In this document: piece by piece, positions 1 to 7,232 of the stretch
Layout of the letters: every line of letters starts with the position of its first letter
Numbering within the stretch: position 1 is the stretch's first letter
Origin: an uncultured bacterium
GTDB lineage: Bacteria > Bacillota > Clostridia > Oscillospirales > Oscillospiraceae
Assembly: GCA_945873205.1 (NCBI GenBank)
Contig: CAMCCC010000002.1
Span: 1 to 64,000 of the forward strand
DNA: 64,000 bases
Direction of reading: 5' to 3'
The notes under the pieces: generated by a model
Seen by the model: only the letters and a program-made list of their open reading frames with translations
Told to the model about the DNA's origin: nothing
Databases searched by the model: none
Position numbers and translations under genes: made by a program

Positions 1-54
1 TAGAGTTTGAGAATGCCGACTGAAAAAATGGCATCTATAGTGTTGCGATGTTAC

Positions 55-93
55 ACGTGGTCGCAAAGCCCGCTTTGCGACCACGTTCTTTTT
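55..93 (+). terminator. intrinsic terminator of a gene upstream of the window
   Basis: A perfect 14-bp stem (acgtggtcgcaaag / ctttgcgaccacgt) with a 4-nt loop is followed by a T-rich run. It would end a plus-strand transcript entering from outside the window. I see no supportable gene in bases 1-54. Confidence 0.75.
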
Positions 94-110
94 CCTTCAG
101 AATAAGATAA

Positions 111-146
111 AAAGAGCCTGTAAAACTTCTGTTTTCAGGCTCTTTT
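111..146 (-). terminator. terminator after the galK-flavodoxin pair
   Basis: An AAAGAGCCTG...CAGGCTCTTTT stem-loop lies just past the stop of the minus-strand flavodoxin-like gene. T runs or A runs on both sides make it usable in both directions. Confidence 0.7.
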
Positions 147-151
147 GTTAT

Positions 152-763
152 TTATCTCCGAATGAAATCCGTCCTCAGCCGTTTTTCATACGCCGGGTGT
201 TCCGCCCCGTTTTCCATGTTCTTCAGCATCCAGGCCATGTTCTGCCCCAGGGTGCGCATGGTCTGCAGGCCCTCCAGATCTTTTTTCGCGTCCTCGGCGG
301 TGCGGCCATGGATCTGGTTCCAATACTGGCTGCCCACCACCTGCATACTGCTGATGGTGAAGTATTTGTTCAGCCGGTCAAAGGCCGCGGTAGCGCCGCC
401 CCGGCGGCAGGAGACCACCGCCGCCAGCTTGCCGGCCATTTTGTTCTCCCCGCAGTAAAAGAGCCTGTCCAAAAAGGCGCAGAGCTGTCCGGCCGGCCCG
501 GCGTAATACACTGGGGAGCCGATCACAATGCCCTGGAATTCATCCAGCCGCTCCAGCAGCCGGTTCACCCCATCGTCAAAAACGCAGCGCCCGCTTTCGT
601 GGCACTTGGCGCAGGCGATGCAGCCGGCGATGGGCTTGGTGCCAATGTGGAAAAGCTCCGTTTCTACGCCGTTTTTCTCCAGGGTGTCGGCCGTCTCCCG
701 CAGGGCGGTATAGGTGCAGCCAAACTGGTGGGGGCTGCCGTTGATCAACAATACCTTGCTCAT
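152..763 (-). CDS. flavodoxin-family NAD(P)H-dependent FMN reductase
   Basis: This 203-residue cytoplasmic protein starts with the flavodoxin-like FMN phosphate-binding motif LLINGSPHQFGCT and carries GSPVYYAGPAGQLCAFLDR, a typical second flavin contact of the iron-sulfur-flavoprotein/FMN-reductase superfamily. The cysteine cluster GCIACAKCHESGRC around residues 47-60 matches the subgroup often annotated as NADPH-dependent FMN reductase, where the cysteines may hold a metal cluster or be redox active. The start is backed by GAGGAG upstream. It begins 10 bp after galK on the same strand, so the two are probably cotranscribed, though no metabolic link is obvious. The electron acceptor is unknown. 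Confidence 0.85.
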   Translation of the reverse strand: MSKVLLINGSPHQFGCTYTALRETADTLEKNGVETELFHIGTKPIAGCIACAKCHESGRCVFDDGVNRLLERLDEFQGIVIGSPVYYAGPAGQLCAFLDRLFYCGENKMAGKLAAVVSCRRGGATAAFDRLNKYFTISSMQVVGSQYWNQIHGRTAEDAKKDLEGLQTMRTLGQNMAWMLKNMENGAEHPAYEKRLRTDFIRR

Positions 764-773
764 TACTTACTCC

Positions 774-1961
774 TCAGTATTCCACCTTCATGAAGCCCTT
801 GCTGCGAATCTTCATTACATGGCAATGGCCGGCGCCGAAGACGGCCTCCATCCGGGCCTTGAACTCTGCCAGCAGATCGTCCGGCACGAAGGCCTGGACG
901 GTGCCGCCGAAGCCGCCGCCGTGGACCCGGTAGGCCCCCCGGTCGCCCAGGATGCTGTCACACAGGGCCAGGGCCAGGGCGGCGGACTGCTCCGCCGTGC
1001 TGCCGGTGACCACCACGTTTTGCAGGTACATCCAGGAGGAACGACCCGATTCCCGGATCACCTGGAGGAAGCCGGGGAAATCGCCCTCTTCCAGGGCGTC
1101 GCACAGCCGCTCTACCCGGCGGTTCTCCTGGTAGATATGGATGGCGCGCAGCAGGGCCCGGTCCCCTGCGGCGGCCCGGACAGCGGCGATATTGGCAAAG
1201 AAGTCCTCCTCCGGCACATCCCGCAGAGCGGTCTTGCCGAAGAAGCCGGAGACCTTCCCAAGCTCCCCGGGAATGGCGGCGTATTCATGGGTCAGATTGG
1301 CGTGGTCCGCCCCCACGTCGATCATGCAAAGGCTGTGGCCCGCGGCGGCAAAGTCAAAATCCACCGGCTTCACCACTGGCGCCGCCGGGTCCTGAAAATC
1401 GATGGCGATGATGCCGCCCCAGGCGGAAGCCATCTGGTCCATCAATCCGCAGGGCTTGCCGAAGAAGCGGTTCTCCGCCTTCTGGCCGATGATGGCAAGG
1501 TCGGTGGCGTTCAGAGCCTCACCGCAGAAAAGGCCGTTCACCACCGCGCCCATCAGCACCTCAAAGGCAGCAGAGGAAGAAAGGCCGCTGCCCTGCATCA
1601 CTTGGGAGGTGACGCAGGCGTCAAAGCCCCGGACCGAATAGCCCCGGCGGGCAATCTCACTGCAGATGCCCCGCACCAGGGCGGCGGTGGTTCCCTGCTC
1701 GCCCTCCACCGGCTCCAGGCAGTTCAGGTCAACGCTGAACATGTCATAGCCCTCGGACTTGACCTTCACCAGGCTGCTGCCGTTTTCCGCCGCGGCGGCC
1801 AGCATATCCACATTCACAGAGCCTGCCAGCACCCGGCCATGCTGATGGTCGGTATGGTTGCCGCCGATCTCCGTGCGCCCCGGGGCGGAATAAATCACCG
1901 GCTGCGCCTGCCCGAACAGGCCGCGAAAGGTGTTCAAAAGTTTTTCGATTCTGGTGTCCAT
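774..1961 (-). CDS. galK: galactokinase
   Basis: This GHMP kinase phosphorylates galactose to galactose-1-phosphate, the entry step of the Leloir pathway. The galactokinase signature PGRTEIGGNHTDHQHGR is near the N-terminus, the ATP loop GSGLSSSAA is mid-protein, and the third GHMP motif HGGGFGGT is near the C-terminus. The length (about 395 aa) is normal. I chose the ATG at 1961 (MDTRIEK) because GGAGAG lies 4-9 nt ahead of it; the ORF-track start at 1973 directly abuts its purine run. galT and galE are not in the window, so the rest of the pathway must be elsewhere. A consensus-like promoter lies upstream. Confidence 0.93.
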   Translation of the reverse strand: MDTRIEKLLNTFRGLFGQAQPVIYSAPGRTEIGGNHTDHQHGRVLAGSVNVDMLAAAAENGSSLVKVKSEGYDMFSVDLNCLEPVEGEQGTTAALVRGICSEIARRGYSVRGFDACVTSQVMQGSGLSSSAAFEVLMGAVVNGLFCGEALNATDLAIIGQKAENRFFGKPCGLMDQMASAWGGIIAIDFQDPAAPVVKPVDFDFAAAGHSLCMIDVGADHANLTHEYAAIPGELGKVSGFFGKTALRDVPEEDFFANIAAVRAAAGDRALLRAIHIYQENRRVERLCDALEEGDFPGFLQVIRESGRSSWMYLQNVVVTGSTAEQSAALALALCDSILGDRGAYRVHGGGFGGTVQAFVPDDLLAEFKARMEAVFGAGHCHVMKIRSKGFMKVEY

Positions 1962-1981
1962 CGCGCTCTCCATCCTCTCTT

Positions 1982-1995
1982 ATTGTATACGCAAT
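1982..1995. promoter_or_regulatory. candidate operator ahead of galK
   Basis: An inverted repeat ATTG-TATACG-CAAT sits just downstream of the galK -10 box, where a repressor would block initiation. No regulator gene is adjacent, so this is only a candidate. Confidence 0.3.
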
Positions 1996-2008
1996 AGTAT
2001 GTAATCAC

Positions 2009-2037
2009 AGTCTATCCCAGTGCACCGGCGCTGTCAA
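2009..2037 (-). promoter_or_regulatory. galK promoter
   Basis: On the minus strand a perfect TTGACA is followed after 17 bp by TAGACT, about 50 bp ahead of the galK start. The remaining divergent spacer (about 2040-2160) is very AT-rich, with two TTAATTAA palindromes at 2060 and 2088 and no gene. Confidence 0.65.
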
Positions 2038-2170
2038 GGCTTTTCCCATGTCCCACCGCTTAATTAACGTAATTCAATTTACATATTTTAATTAACTTAA
2101 TATCATTTACATAAATATAGTATTTTGTTGTTATGTTCCTTTCCGTTCAAAATTTTTTTGTAATTTGCTG

Positions 2171-2199
2171 TTGACAAGCAGATATATTAGGACTATAAT
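2171..2199 (+). promoter_or_regulatory. consensus promoter of the met leader/metNIQ operon
   Basis: TTGACA, a 17-bp spacer and TATAAT match the sigma-70 consensus exactly. Transcription should begin near 2206, ten bases before the Shine-Dalgarno of the leader peptide. A perfect promoter fits an operon controlled after initiation. Confidence 0.85.
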
Positions 2200-2231
2200 C
2201 CACTCAGTCTTTAAGAAAGGAGACGGGTCAT

Positions 2232-2345
2232 ATGCGTAGCTTCCGTATTGTCAACTGCATGATGATGGGTATGATGTACATGTTCCGCATGTGCATGATG
2301 ATGTGCGCGCAAAAACATGACTCGCCTTGTTTCGTATCCATCTGA
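2232..2345 (+). CDS. Met/Cys-rich leader peptide of metNIQ (attenuation peptide)
   Basis: This 37-codon ORF is too short for the ORF track and lies between a consensus promoter and a terminator in front of metNIQ. AAAGGAG sits 9 nt before its ATG. It encodes 11 methionines and 4 cysteines, mostly within the stretch CMMMGMMYMFRMCMMMC. Clustered codons for the amino acid the operon handles are the hallmark of ribosome-mediated attenuation, as in the trp or his leader peptides. The expected behaviour is that charged tRNA-Met lets ribosomes reach the stop at 2345 and the terminator at 2369 forms, while stalling in the Met run lets metNIQ be transcribed. I see no S-box or T-box here. The peptide itself probably has no further role. 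Confidence 0.88.
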   Translation: MRSFRIVNCMMMGMMYMFRMCMMMCAQKHDSPCFVSI

Positions 2346-2372
2346 AAAGGATCAAAGCTGTTATTGACAGGC
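2324..2372 (+). promoter_or_regulatory. possible antiterminator pairing in the met leader
   Basis: GCCTTGT at 2324-2330, inside the last codons of the leader ORF, can pair with ACAGGC at 2367-2372 (one bulged T), which overlaps the 5' arm of the terminator. A ribosome at the leader stop codon would cover the upstream arm. The pairing is short and was found by eye. Confidence 0.35.
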
Positions 2373-2405
2373 TTGGGAAACATCGTGAGTTTCCCAAGCC
2401 TTTTT
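2369..2405 (+). terminator. attenuator (intrinsic terminator) before metN
   Basis: A perfect 13-bp stem AGGCTTGGGAAAC / GTTTCCCAAGCCT with a 7-nt loop runs into TTTTT. It lies 23 nt after the leader-peptide stop and 41 nt before metN, so it can only serve to abort transcription before the structural genes. Confidence 0.9.
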
Positions 2406-2446
2406 CATTGCCCATTGTGCAATACAAAATTGAAAGGACAGAGACA

Positions 2447-3436
2447 ATGATTGAGCTGAAGAAACTCTCCAAGACCTTTGAGAGCGCTTCCGGGCCTGTG
2501 GAAGCCCTGCGGGATATCGACCTCACCATCAACGACGGCGAGATATTCGGTATCATCGGCCTTTCCGGCGCCGGCAAAAGCACCCTTGTCCGCTGCATCA
2601 ACCTGCTGGAGCGGCCCAGCGCCGGCCAGGTCATTATCGACGGCCGGGATATGACCGCCCTGCCCAGGGCAGAACTGCTGAAAATGCGCAGAAGCATTTC
2701 CATGATCTTTCAGGGCTTCAACCTGCTGGAGCAGAGGAACGTGCTGAAGAACGTGTGCTTCCCGCTGGAGATTTCCGGCGTGAAGAAGCAGGAGGCGGAA
2801 AAGCGGGCCGGAGATCTTCTGAAGCTGGTGGGTCTGGAGGACAAGGCGGACAAGTTCCCCGCCCAGCTCTCCGGCGGCCAGAAGCAGCGGGTGGCTATCG
2901 CCCGGGCCCTGGCCACCAATCCCAAGTACCTGCTGTGCGACGAGGCCACCAGCGCCCTGGACCCCAACACCACCCGCTCCATCCTGGAGCTGCTGCGGAC
3001 CATCAACCAGACCATGGGCGTCACCATCATCGTCATCACCCACGAGATGAAGGTCATCGACCAGATCTGTGACCGGGTGGCGGTGATCGACAACAGCCGG
3101 ATCGCCGAGGAAGGCCGGGTCAGCGAGGTGTTCACCAACCCCCAGTCGGACATTGCCAGGGATCTCATTCTTCCCCAGGACCGGGCCGCCCTGGACACTG
3201 CCGGCGGCCGCCAGGTGAGGCTCACCTTCGACGGGCTTTACTCCCAGGCTCCCATTATCTCCCAGATGGTGCTGGACTGCCAGGCCCCGGTGAACATTCT
3301 CTTTGCCGACACCAAGGAATATGAGGGCGTGATCTACGGCCACATGATCATCGAGTTGCCCACCGACGAGCGGCAGGCAGACAAAATCATTGCCTGGCTC
3401 AGCAACAGCCAGGTGGGTTGGAAGGAGGAGAAGTAA
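2447..3436 (+). CDS. metN: methionine ABC transporter ATP-binding protein
   Basis: MetN is the ATPase of the high-affinity methionine importer. Walker A GLSGAGKST, signature LSGGQKQR and Walker B LLCDEATSALD are intact. A C-terminal NIL domain (about residues 255-328), which binds methionine and gives transinhibition in characterised MetN proteins, is present. The ORF-track start at 2327 is wrong because it would begin inside the leader and terminator; the ATG at 2447 has AAAGGA upstream and gives the usual MIELKKLSKTF start and normal length (329 aa). metI follows after one base. Expression should be set by the leader attenuator. Confidence 0.95.
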   Translation: MIELKKLSKTFESASGPVEALRDIDLTINDGEIFGIIGLSGAGKSTLVRCINLLERPSAGQVIIDGRDMTALPRAELLKMRRSISMIFQGFNLLEQRNVLKNVCFPLEISGVKKQEAEKRAGDLLKLVGLEDKADKFPAQLSGGQKQRVAIARALATNPKYLLCDEATSALDPNTTRSILELLRTINQTMGVTIIVITHEMKVIDQICDRVAVIDNSRIAEEGRVSEVFTNPQSDIARDLILPQDRAALDTAGGRQVRLTFDGLYSQAPIISQMVLDCQAPVNILFADTKEYEGVIYGHMIIELPTDERQADKIIAWLSNSQVGWKEEK

Positions 3437-3437
3437 G

Positions 3438-4115
3438 ATGCTTTCTGAAATGTTCTATAAGCTGTGGGCCAACGGCCTGATCCAGATGGCCGTATTTGAG
3501 ACCATCTACATGACGGTGATCGCCACCGCTTTCTCCTATCTCTTTGGTCTGCCCCTGGGCATGATCCTCTGCGTCACCGACGTCAACGGCATCCGCCCCA
3601 CCCCCTGGGTGAACCGGATTCTGGGCTTTGTTGTCAACTTCTTCCGCTCCATCCCCTTCATCATCCTGATGGTGGCCATGCTGCCGGTTGCCCGCTTCAT
3701 CCTGGGCACCAGCCTTGGCAACGGGGCCGTCATCGTGATGCTGGTGATCGGCGCCTCCCCCTATGTGGCCCGGATGGTGGAGTCCTCCGTGAAGGAGGTA
3801 GGAGCCGGTGTGATCGAGGCCGCCCAGTCCATGGGCTGCACCAATATGCAGATCATCACCAAGGTGCTGCTGCCGGAGGCAAAGCCTTCCCTGATCAACG
3901 GGGCAGTCATTTCCATGGTCACCATCCTTGGCTACTCCGCCATGGCTGCCACCATCGGCGGCACCGGCCTGGGCCAGGTGGCAATCATATACGGCCATCA
4001 GCGCAACAACGCGGACATCACCTGGATCTGCGTCCTGCTCACCGTGGCCATCGTCCAAATCATCCAGATCGTCGGTACTACCATTGCACGCAAGACCGAC
4101 AAGCGCATCAAGTGA
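3438..4115 (+). CDS. metI: methionine ABC transporter permease
   Basis: MetI is the membrane subunit of the methionine importer. The 225-residue protein has about five hydrophobic helices and the permease coupling (EAA-type) loop around EAAQSMGCTNMQIITKVLLP. The ORF-track start at 3390 lies within metN; the ATG at 3438 is preceded by GGAGGAG at the end of metN and gives the family's normal N-terminus. It is translationally close to metN and followed by metQ after a 126-bp spacer holding a stem-loop. Confidence 0.95.
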   Translation: MLSEMFYKLWANGLIQMAVFETIYMTVIATAFSYLFGLPLGMILCVTDVNGIRPTPWVNRILGFVVNFFRSIPFIILMVAMLPVARFILGTSLGNGAVIVMLVIGASPYVARMVESSVKEVGAGVIEAAQSMGCTNMQIITKVLLPEAKPSLINGAVISMVTILGYSAMAATIGGTGLGQVAIIYGHQRNNADITWICVLLTVAIVQIIQIVGTTIARKTDKRIK

Positions 4116-4141
4116 GGGAATTGAAATGATCTTCACCAGCC

Positions 4142-4202
4142 TTTGTAAGCTGCGAATGTGAGGGGCCTTTTTTCAGACCATGCCATTCATTCAACTTACA
4201 AA
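4142..4202 (+). promoter_or_regulatory. intercistronic stem-loop between metI and metQ
   Basis: TTTGTAAG (4142) pairs with CTTACAAA (4195), with an inner GAATG/CATTC pairing, bringing the end of metI next to the metQ ribosome site. Such hairpins often protect the 5' end of a processed binding-protein message, so that more MetQ than MetNI is made. Confidence 0.5.
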
Positions 4203-4241
4203 CATCAATTTTGTTATCCATTAAGAAAAGGAGAAAATAAA

Positions 4242-5057
4242 ATGAAAAAGATTATTGCTATCGTTCTCGCCATCGCCACCGTTTTCTGCTTCGCCGCCTG
4301 CGGCAAGAAGGCCGAAGACAAGGTCATCAAAGTCGGCGCCAGCTCCACCCCTCACGCTGAGATCCTGGAGCAGGTGAAGGAGTCCCTGAAGAAGGACGGC
4401 TACGAGCTGGAGATCGTTGTCTATGACGACTATGTGCTGCCCAACCAGGCCCTGTCCGAGGGCACCCTGGACGCCAACTACTTCCAGCACACCCCCTACC
4501 TGAACAGCTACAATGCTTCCAACGGCACTGACCTGGTTTCCGCCGCTCTGATCCACTACGAGCCCTTCGGCCTCTACGGCAATGGTGTTGACGCTGTGGC
4601 CGACATCGCCCCCGGCGCCACCATCCTCATCCCCGCTGACGACAGCAACGAGACCCGCGCCCTGCTGCTGCTGGCCCAGGAAGGCCTGATCGAGCTGCCT
4701 GCTGACGCTTCCGCCGAGAAGGGCGTCACCACCCTGGATATCGTCGACGCCAAGGGCTTTGACGTGCAGGCTGTCCAGGCCGACACCGTTCCCGCCCAGC
4801 TGGCCAACAGCAATCCCGGCACCGTGGCCGTCATCAACGGCAACTACGCCCTGCAGGCCGGTCTGAAGGTTGCTGACGCCCTGGCCATCGAGGACGCTTC
4901 CGGCGACGCCGCCCAGACCTACGCCAACATCATCGCCTGCCGCAAGGGCGACGAGTCCAGCGCCAAGGTTCAGGCTCTGGTGAAGGCTCTCCAGACCGAC
5001 GCGGTCAAGACCTTCATTGCCGACAGCTACAACGGCGCTGTGGTCGCCATCTTCTGA
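4242..5057 (+). CDS. metQ: methionine-binding lipoprotein (NlpA family)
   Basis: MetQ captures methionine outside the membrane and delivers it to MetNI. The first 20 residues form a lipoprotein signal peptide ending in the lipobox FAAC with C20 as the lipidated residue. The mature part has the NlpA-family run KVGASSTPHAEILEQV and LPNQALSEGTLDANYFQHTP. The ATG at 4242 follows AAGGAG; the ORF-track start at 4158 has no ribosome site. The length (271 aa) is normal. A strong terminator follows, closing the operon. Confidence 0.95.
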   Translation: MKKIIAIVLAIATVFCFAACGKKAEDKVIKVGASSTPHAEILEQVKESLKKDGYELEIVVYDDYVLPNQALSEGTLDANYFQHTPYLNSYNASNGTDLVSAALIHYEPFGLYGNGVDAVADIAPGATILIPADDSNETRALLLLAQEGLIELPADASAEKGVTTLDIVDAKGFDVQAVQADTVPAQLANSNPGTVAVINGNYALQAGLKVADALAIEDASGDAAQTYANIIACRKGDESSAKVQALVKALQTDAVKTFIADSYNGAVVAIF

Positions 5058-5076
5058 TTGGTTCCGAATGGATCAT

Positions 5077-5116
5077 GCCCTGCCCCTTCATGGGGCAGGG
5101 CTTTTCCGTTTTTTGC
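5077..5116 (+). terminator. terminator of metNIQ
   Basis: A 10-bp GC-rich stem GCCCTGCCCC / GGGGCAGGGC with a small loop is followed by TTTT and TTTTTT runs, 20 nt after the metQ stop. Confidence 0.9.
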
Positions 5117-5121
5117 CGGGA

Positions 5122-5150
5122 TTGTAATTCAGGGCGGAATATGGTATCAT
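5122..5150 (+). promoter_or_regulatory. promoter of the GH25 gene
   Basis: TTGTAA, 17 bp and TATCAT lie 33 bp before the GH25 start. Confidence 0.5.
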
Positions 5151-5182
5151 AAATCCATCTTTGCAGAATTCCGGAGAAGTTT

Positions 5183-6076
5183 ATGAGAACACGTCAAAGA
5201 AGCAAGGTTCCTCTGCTGATCGCTTCCATCCTGCTGCTGGTGGCGGTGATCGTTGTGGTCGTGGGGCTTTTGAAAGAAGAACAGCCGGAGCCGGACCCCC
5301 ATGAGGGCCAGGTGTATATCAACGACGGCTTTGGCATGGTGTGGATGACGCCCCTGGAGGGCGTGGACGCCAACCCCATTCAGCGGGGCGAAATGCGGGT
5401 GGTCAACGGTCAGCCCCAGTATACGGGTGCTGATTTTGAGACCCTTTACGGCGTGGATGTGTCCGAGCACCAGTGGGGCATTGACTGGGCCAAGGTGGCA
5501 GCCTCCGGCGTGGATTTCGCCATGATCCGGCTGGGCTACCGGGGCTACACCGAGGGCGGTCTGTTTGAGGACCCCTACTTCAGGAGCAACATGGAAGGGG
5601 CCGCCGCCAACGGGCTGAAGCTGGGCGTGTATATGTTCTCCCAGGCCATCACCGTGGAGGAGGCCGTTGCAGAGGCGGAGTTTGTTCTGGAACGGCTGGA
5701 GGGCTATGATATCGACCTGCCGGTGGTCTATGACTGGGAGAAGATGGAAGGCGTGGCCGCCCGTACCGATGGCATGGATGAGGCGCTGCTGACCCAGTGC
5801 GCCCAGGCCTTCTGCCAGCGGATTCAGGAGGCGGGCTATGAGGCCTGCATTTACTTCAACCGACATCTGGGCTACTACGGTTTCGACCTGAGCCAGCTGA
5901 CGGATTATTCCTTCTGGATCGCGTTGCCGGGCACCTTCCCGGATTTCTATTACCAGTGCGAGCTGTGGCAATACAGCTTCAATGCGGAGGTCCCGGGGAT
6001 CGAAGGCCCCACGGATATGAACCTGCTGTTCGTCCCTGCGGCAACGCCGGAACCCTCCCCCATTGCCGCGCCTTAA
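5183..6076 (+). CDS. glycoside hydrolase family 25 (lysozyme-type muramidase)
   Basis: GH25 enzymes cleave the MurNAc-GlcNAc bond of peptidoglycan. The 297-residue protein has a short basic N-terminus, one membrane segment (about residues 10-30, LIASILLLVAVIVVVVGL), and then the GH25 barrel. Family motifs are visible: GVDVSEHQWGIDW with the first catalytic Asp, and DLPVVYDWE with the Asp/Glu pair. The membrane segment lacks an evident signal-peptidase site, so it may stay anchored and face the wall. It stands alone with its own promoter; cell-wall turnover is the likely role. Confidence 0.9.
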   Translation: MRTRQRSKVPLLIASILLLVAVIVVVVGLLKEEQPEPDPHEGQVYINDGFGMVWMTPLEGVDANPIQRGEMRVVNGQPQYTGADFETLYGVDVSEHQWGIDWAKVAASGVDFAMIRLGYRGYTEGGLFEDPYFRSNMEGAAANGLKLGVYMFSQAITVEEAVAEAEFVLERLEGYDIDLPVVYDWEKMEGVAARTDGMDEALLTQCAQAFCQRIQEAGYEACIYFNRHLGYYGFDLSQLTDYSFWIALPGTFPDFYYQCELWQYSFNAEVPGIEGPTDMNLLFVPAATPEPSPIAAP

Positions 6077-6119
6077 CATCAAGCCCCAAAATCCCCGGCA
6101 CAGGCAGGGATTTTGGGGC

Positions 6120-6148
6120 TTGAAATTAGCGGAGATTTGGTATATACT
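6120..6148 (+). promoter_or_regulatory. promoter of tRNA-Leu
   Basis: TTGAAA, 17 bp and TATACT end 10 bp before the first base of the tRNA. Confidence 0.65.
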
Positions 6149-6158
6149 CTCATCGTAT

Positions 6159-6244
6159 GCCGGTGTGATGGAATGGTAGACGTAGCGGATTCAAAATCCG
6201 CCGATGGCAACATCGTGTGGGTTCGAGTCCCACCACCGGCACCA
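6159..6244 (+). tRNA. tRNA-Leu (anticodon CAA)
   Basis: The 86-nt cloverleaf has acceptor stem GCCGGTG/CACCGGC, anticodon stem-loop GCGGA-TTCAAAA-TCCGC (anticodon CAA, reading UUG), a long class II variable arm and T arm GTGGG-TTCGAGT-CCCAC. The discriminator A and CCA tail are encoded. The antisense ORF 6079-6438 is an artefact of this gene. Confidence 0.96.
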
Positions 6245-6298
6245 TAACATCCCAACACTTTAGATGCCGTAGGCGCAAAGCCTACGGCATCAAGCCTT

Positions 6299-6324
6299 TC
6301 CGGGTTTTTTGACCCGGATTTTTT
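6299..6324 (+). terminator. terminator of tRNA-Leu
   Basis: TCCGGGT-TTTTTG-ACCCGGA is followed by TTTTTT, about 55 nt after the tRNA. Confidence 0.85.
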
Positions 6325-6418
6325 ATTGAAATTTCCATAGATGCCAAAGGCAGTTTTCGGGTAACTGGTGGGATTCGAGCCTTCCGATACCCGCTTTGTT
6401 GAAGGTGATTCCCAATTC

Positions 6419-6462
6419 TGCGCTCTTTTGAAACGCAAACGTTTCAGAAAAGCGCATTTTTT
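6419..6462 (+). terminator. second terminator-like hairpin downstream of tRNA-Leu
   Basis: A near-perfect 17-bp stem (tgcgctcttttgaaacg / cgtttcagaaaagcgca, two mismatches) with a CAAA loop is followed by TTTTTT. No gene lies between it and the tRNA terminator, so it may be left from a lost gene. Confidence 0.7.
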
Positions 6463-6577
6463 ATTGAAAAATATAAATTTTTATGAAGCATTGTATTTTC
6501 AAAAACAGCAATAGATGGTAATATGATAACTCGAGACAGATAAGAATTGAGAAATCGGTATTTGTAGGAGAAGTATT

Positions 6578-7066
6578 ATGAAAAACAAAGCCTTGGTCGT
6601 GATCGACCTCCAGAATGATATTACAAAAAACTACAGAGAGATCATTGCGACTACCAATCAAGCGATTGATTGGGCGATTGCAAGCAATATGGATGTTGTC
6701 TACATTCAACATAACAATCTATCTGCAGGAACGAGAACTTTTAAGCCCGGCACTCGCGGTGCCGAATTTGTTGCTGAACTCAAGATCGTATCAGATCACA
6801 TTTTCACCAAAACAAAAAGCAATGCATTAACGAGTGAAGAATTTGCCGCTTTTATCCGGGCACACAACATCACCGAGTTTTTTGTTGCTGGAGCAGATGC
6901 CACAGCCTGTGTAAAGTCTACCTGTTTCAATATGGCCAAAGCCGGATATTCTGTTCATGTATTATCTGACTGCATCACAAGTTATGATAAAAAGAAACTC
7001 CCTGAGATGATGGAATATTATATAAACAAGGGCTGCACCGTCGAAAAACTCAGTGAAGTTATGTAA
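6578..7066 (+). CDS. isochorismatase-like cysteine hydrolase
   Basis: This 162-residue protein belongs to the isochorismatase/nicotinamidase superfamily, which hydrolyses amides such as nicotinamide or carbamates. The catalytic triad is visible: D10 in VVIDLQND, a Lys near residue 80 in FTKTKSNAL, and the Cys of AGADATACVKST near residue 112. The substrate is unknown. Its base composition is clearly more AT-rich than its neighbours and it sits beside a tRNA gene, which suggests acquisition by transfer. It stands alone between two terminators. Confidence 0.85.
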   Translation: MKNKALVVIDLQNDITKNYREIIATTNQAIDWAIASNMDVVYIQHNNLSAGTRTFKPGTRGAEFVAELKIVSDHIFTKTKSNALTSEEFAAFIRAHNITEFFVAGADATACVKSTCFNMAKAGYSVHVLSDCITSYDKKKLPEMMEYYINKGCTVEKLSEVM

Positions 7067-7142
7067 GTATTCTAAGCCGACAAATTCCAGTTTTGTCGCT
7101 TTCTCCTCATTATCAAAATCAGGATACCAATAACCTGGAAAT

Positions 7143-7171
7143 GCCTCGCTGAAAATTCAGCGAGGCTCTTT
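7143..7171 (+). terminator. terminator of the cysteine hydrolase gene
   Basis: A perfect 11-bp stem GCCTCGCTGAA / TTCAGCGAGGC is followed by TCTTTTT. Confidence 0.88.
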
Positions 7172-7232
7172 TTGACGGATCGGTAAACAGCTTTTGGGCA
7201 GCGCAATTCGGCAAGGACACCGCCGCTCTGCT

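Larger units (their letters stand above)
6245..6577. other. gene-free spacer after tRNA-Leu with three hairpins
   Basis: The 333-bp spacer holds a 12-bp stem (GATGCCGTAGGC/GCCTACGGCATC, 6263-6291) and two terminators described separately. The rest turns increasingly AT-rich toward the next gene. No ORF is supportable. Confidence 0.6.

Noticed and set aside
714-1997. 427-residue plus-strand ORF opposite galK
   Set aside because: Shadow frame; galK on the minus strand has all GHMP motifs.
4126-4161. 11-codon ORF (MIFTSLCKLRM) in the metI-metQ spacer as a second leader peptide
   Set aside because: Only weak ribosome site, no Met/Cys run and no true terminator follows; it overlaps the stem-loop arm.
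6081-6122. Inverted repeat AAGCCCCAAAATCCC / GGGATTTTGGGGCTT after the GH25 gene as a terminator
   Set aside because: Strong stem but no T run on either strand; it may still form a hairpin, so function is undecided.
6079-6438. 119-residue minus-strand ORF containing GGGTRTHTMLPSADFESATSTIPSHR
   Set aside because: It is the antisense translation of tRNA-Leu, a well-known false protein in databases.
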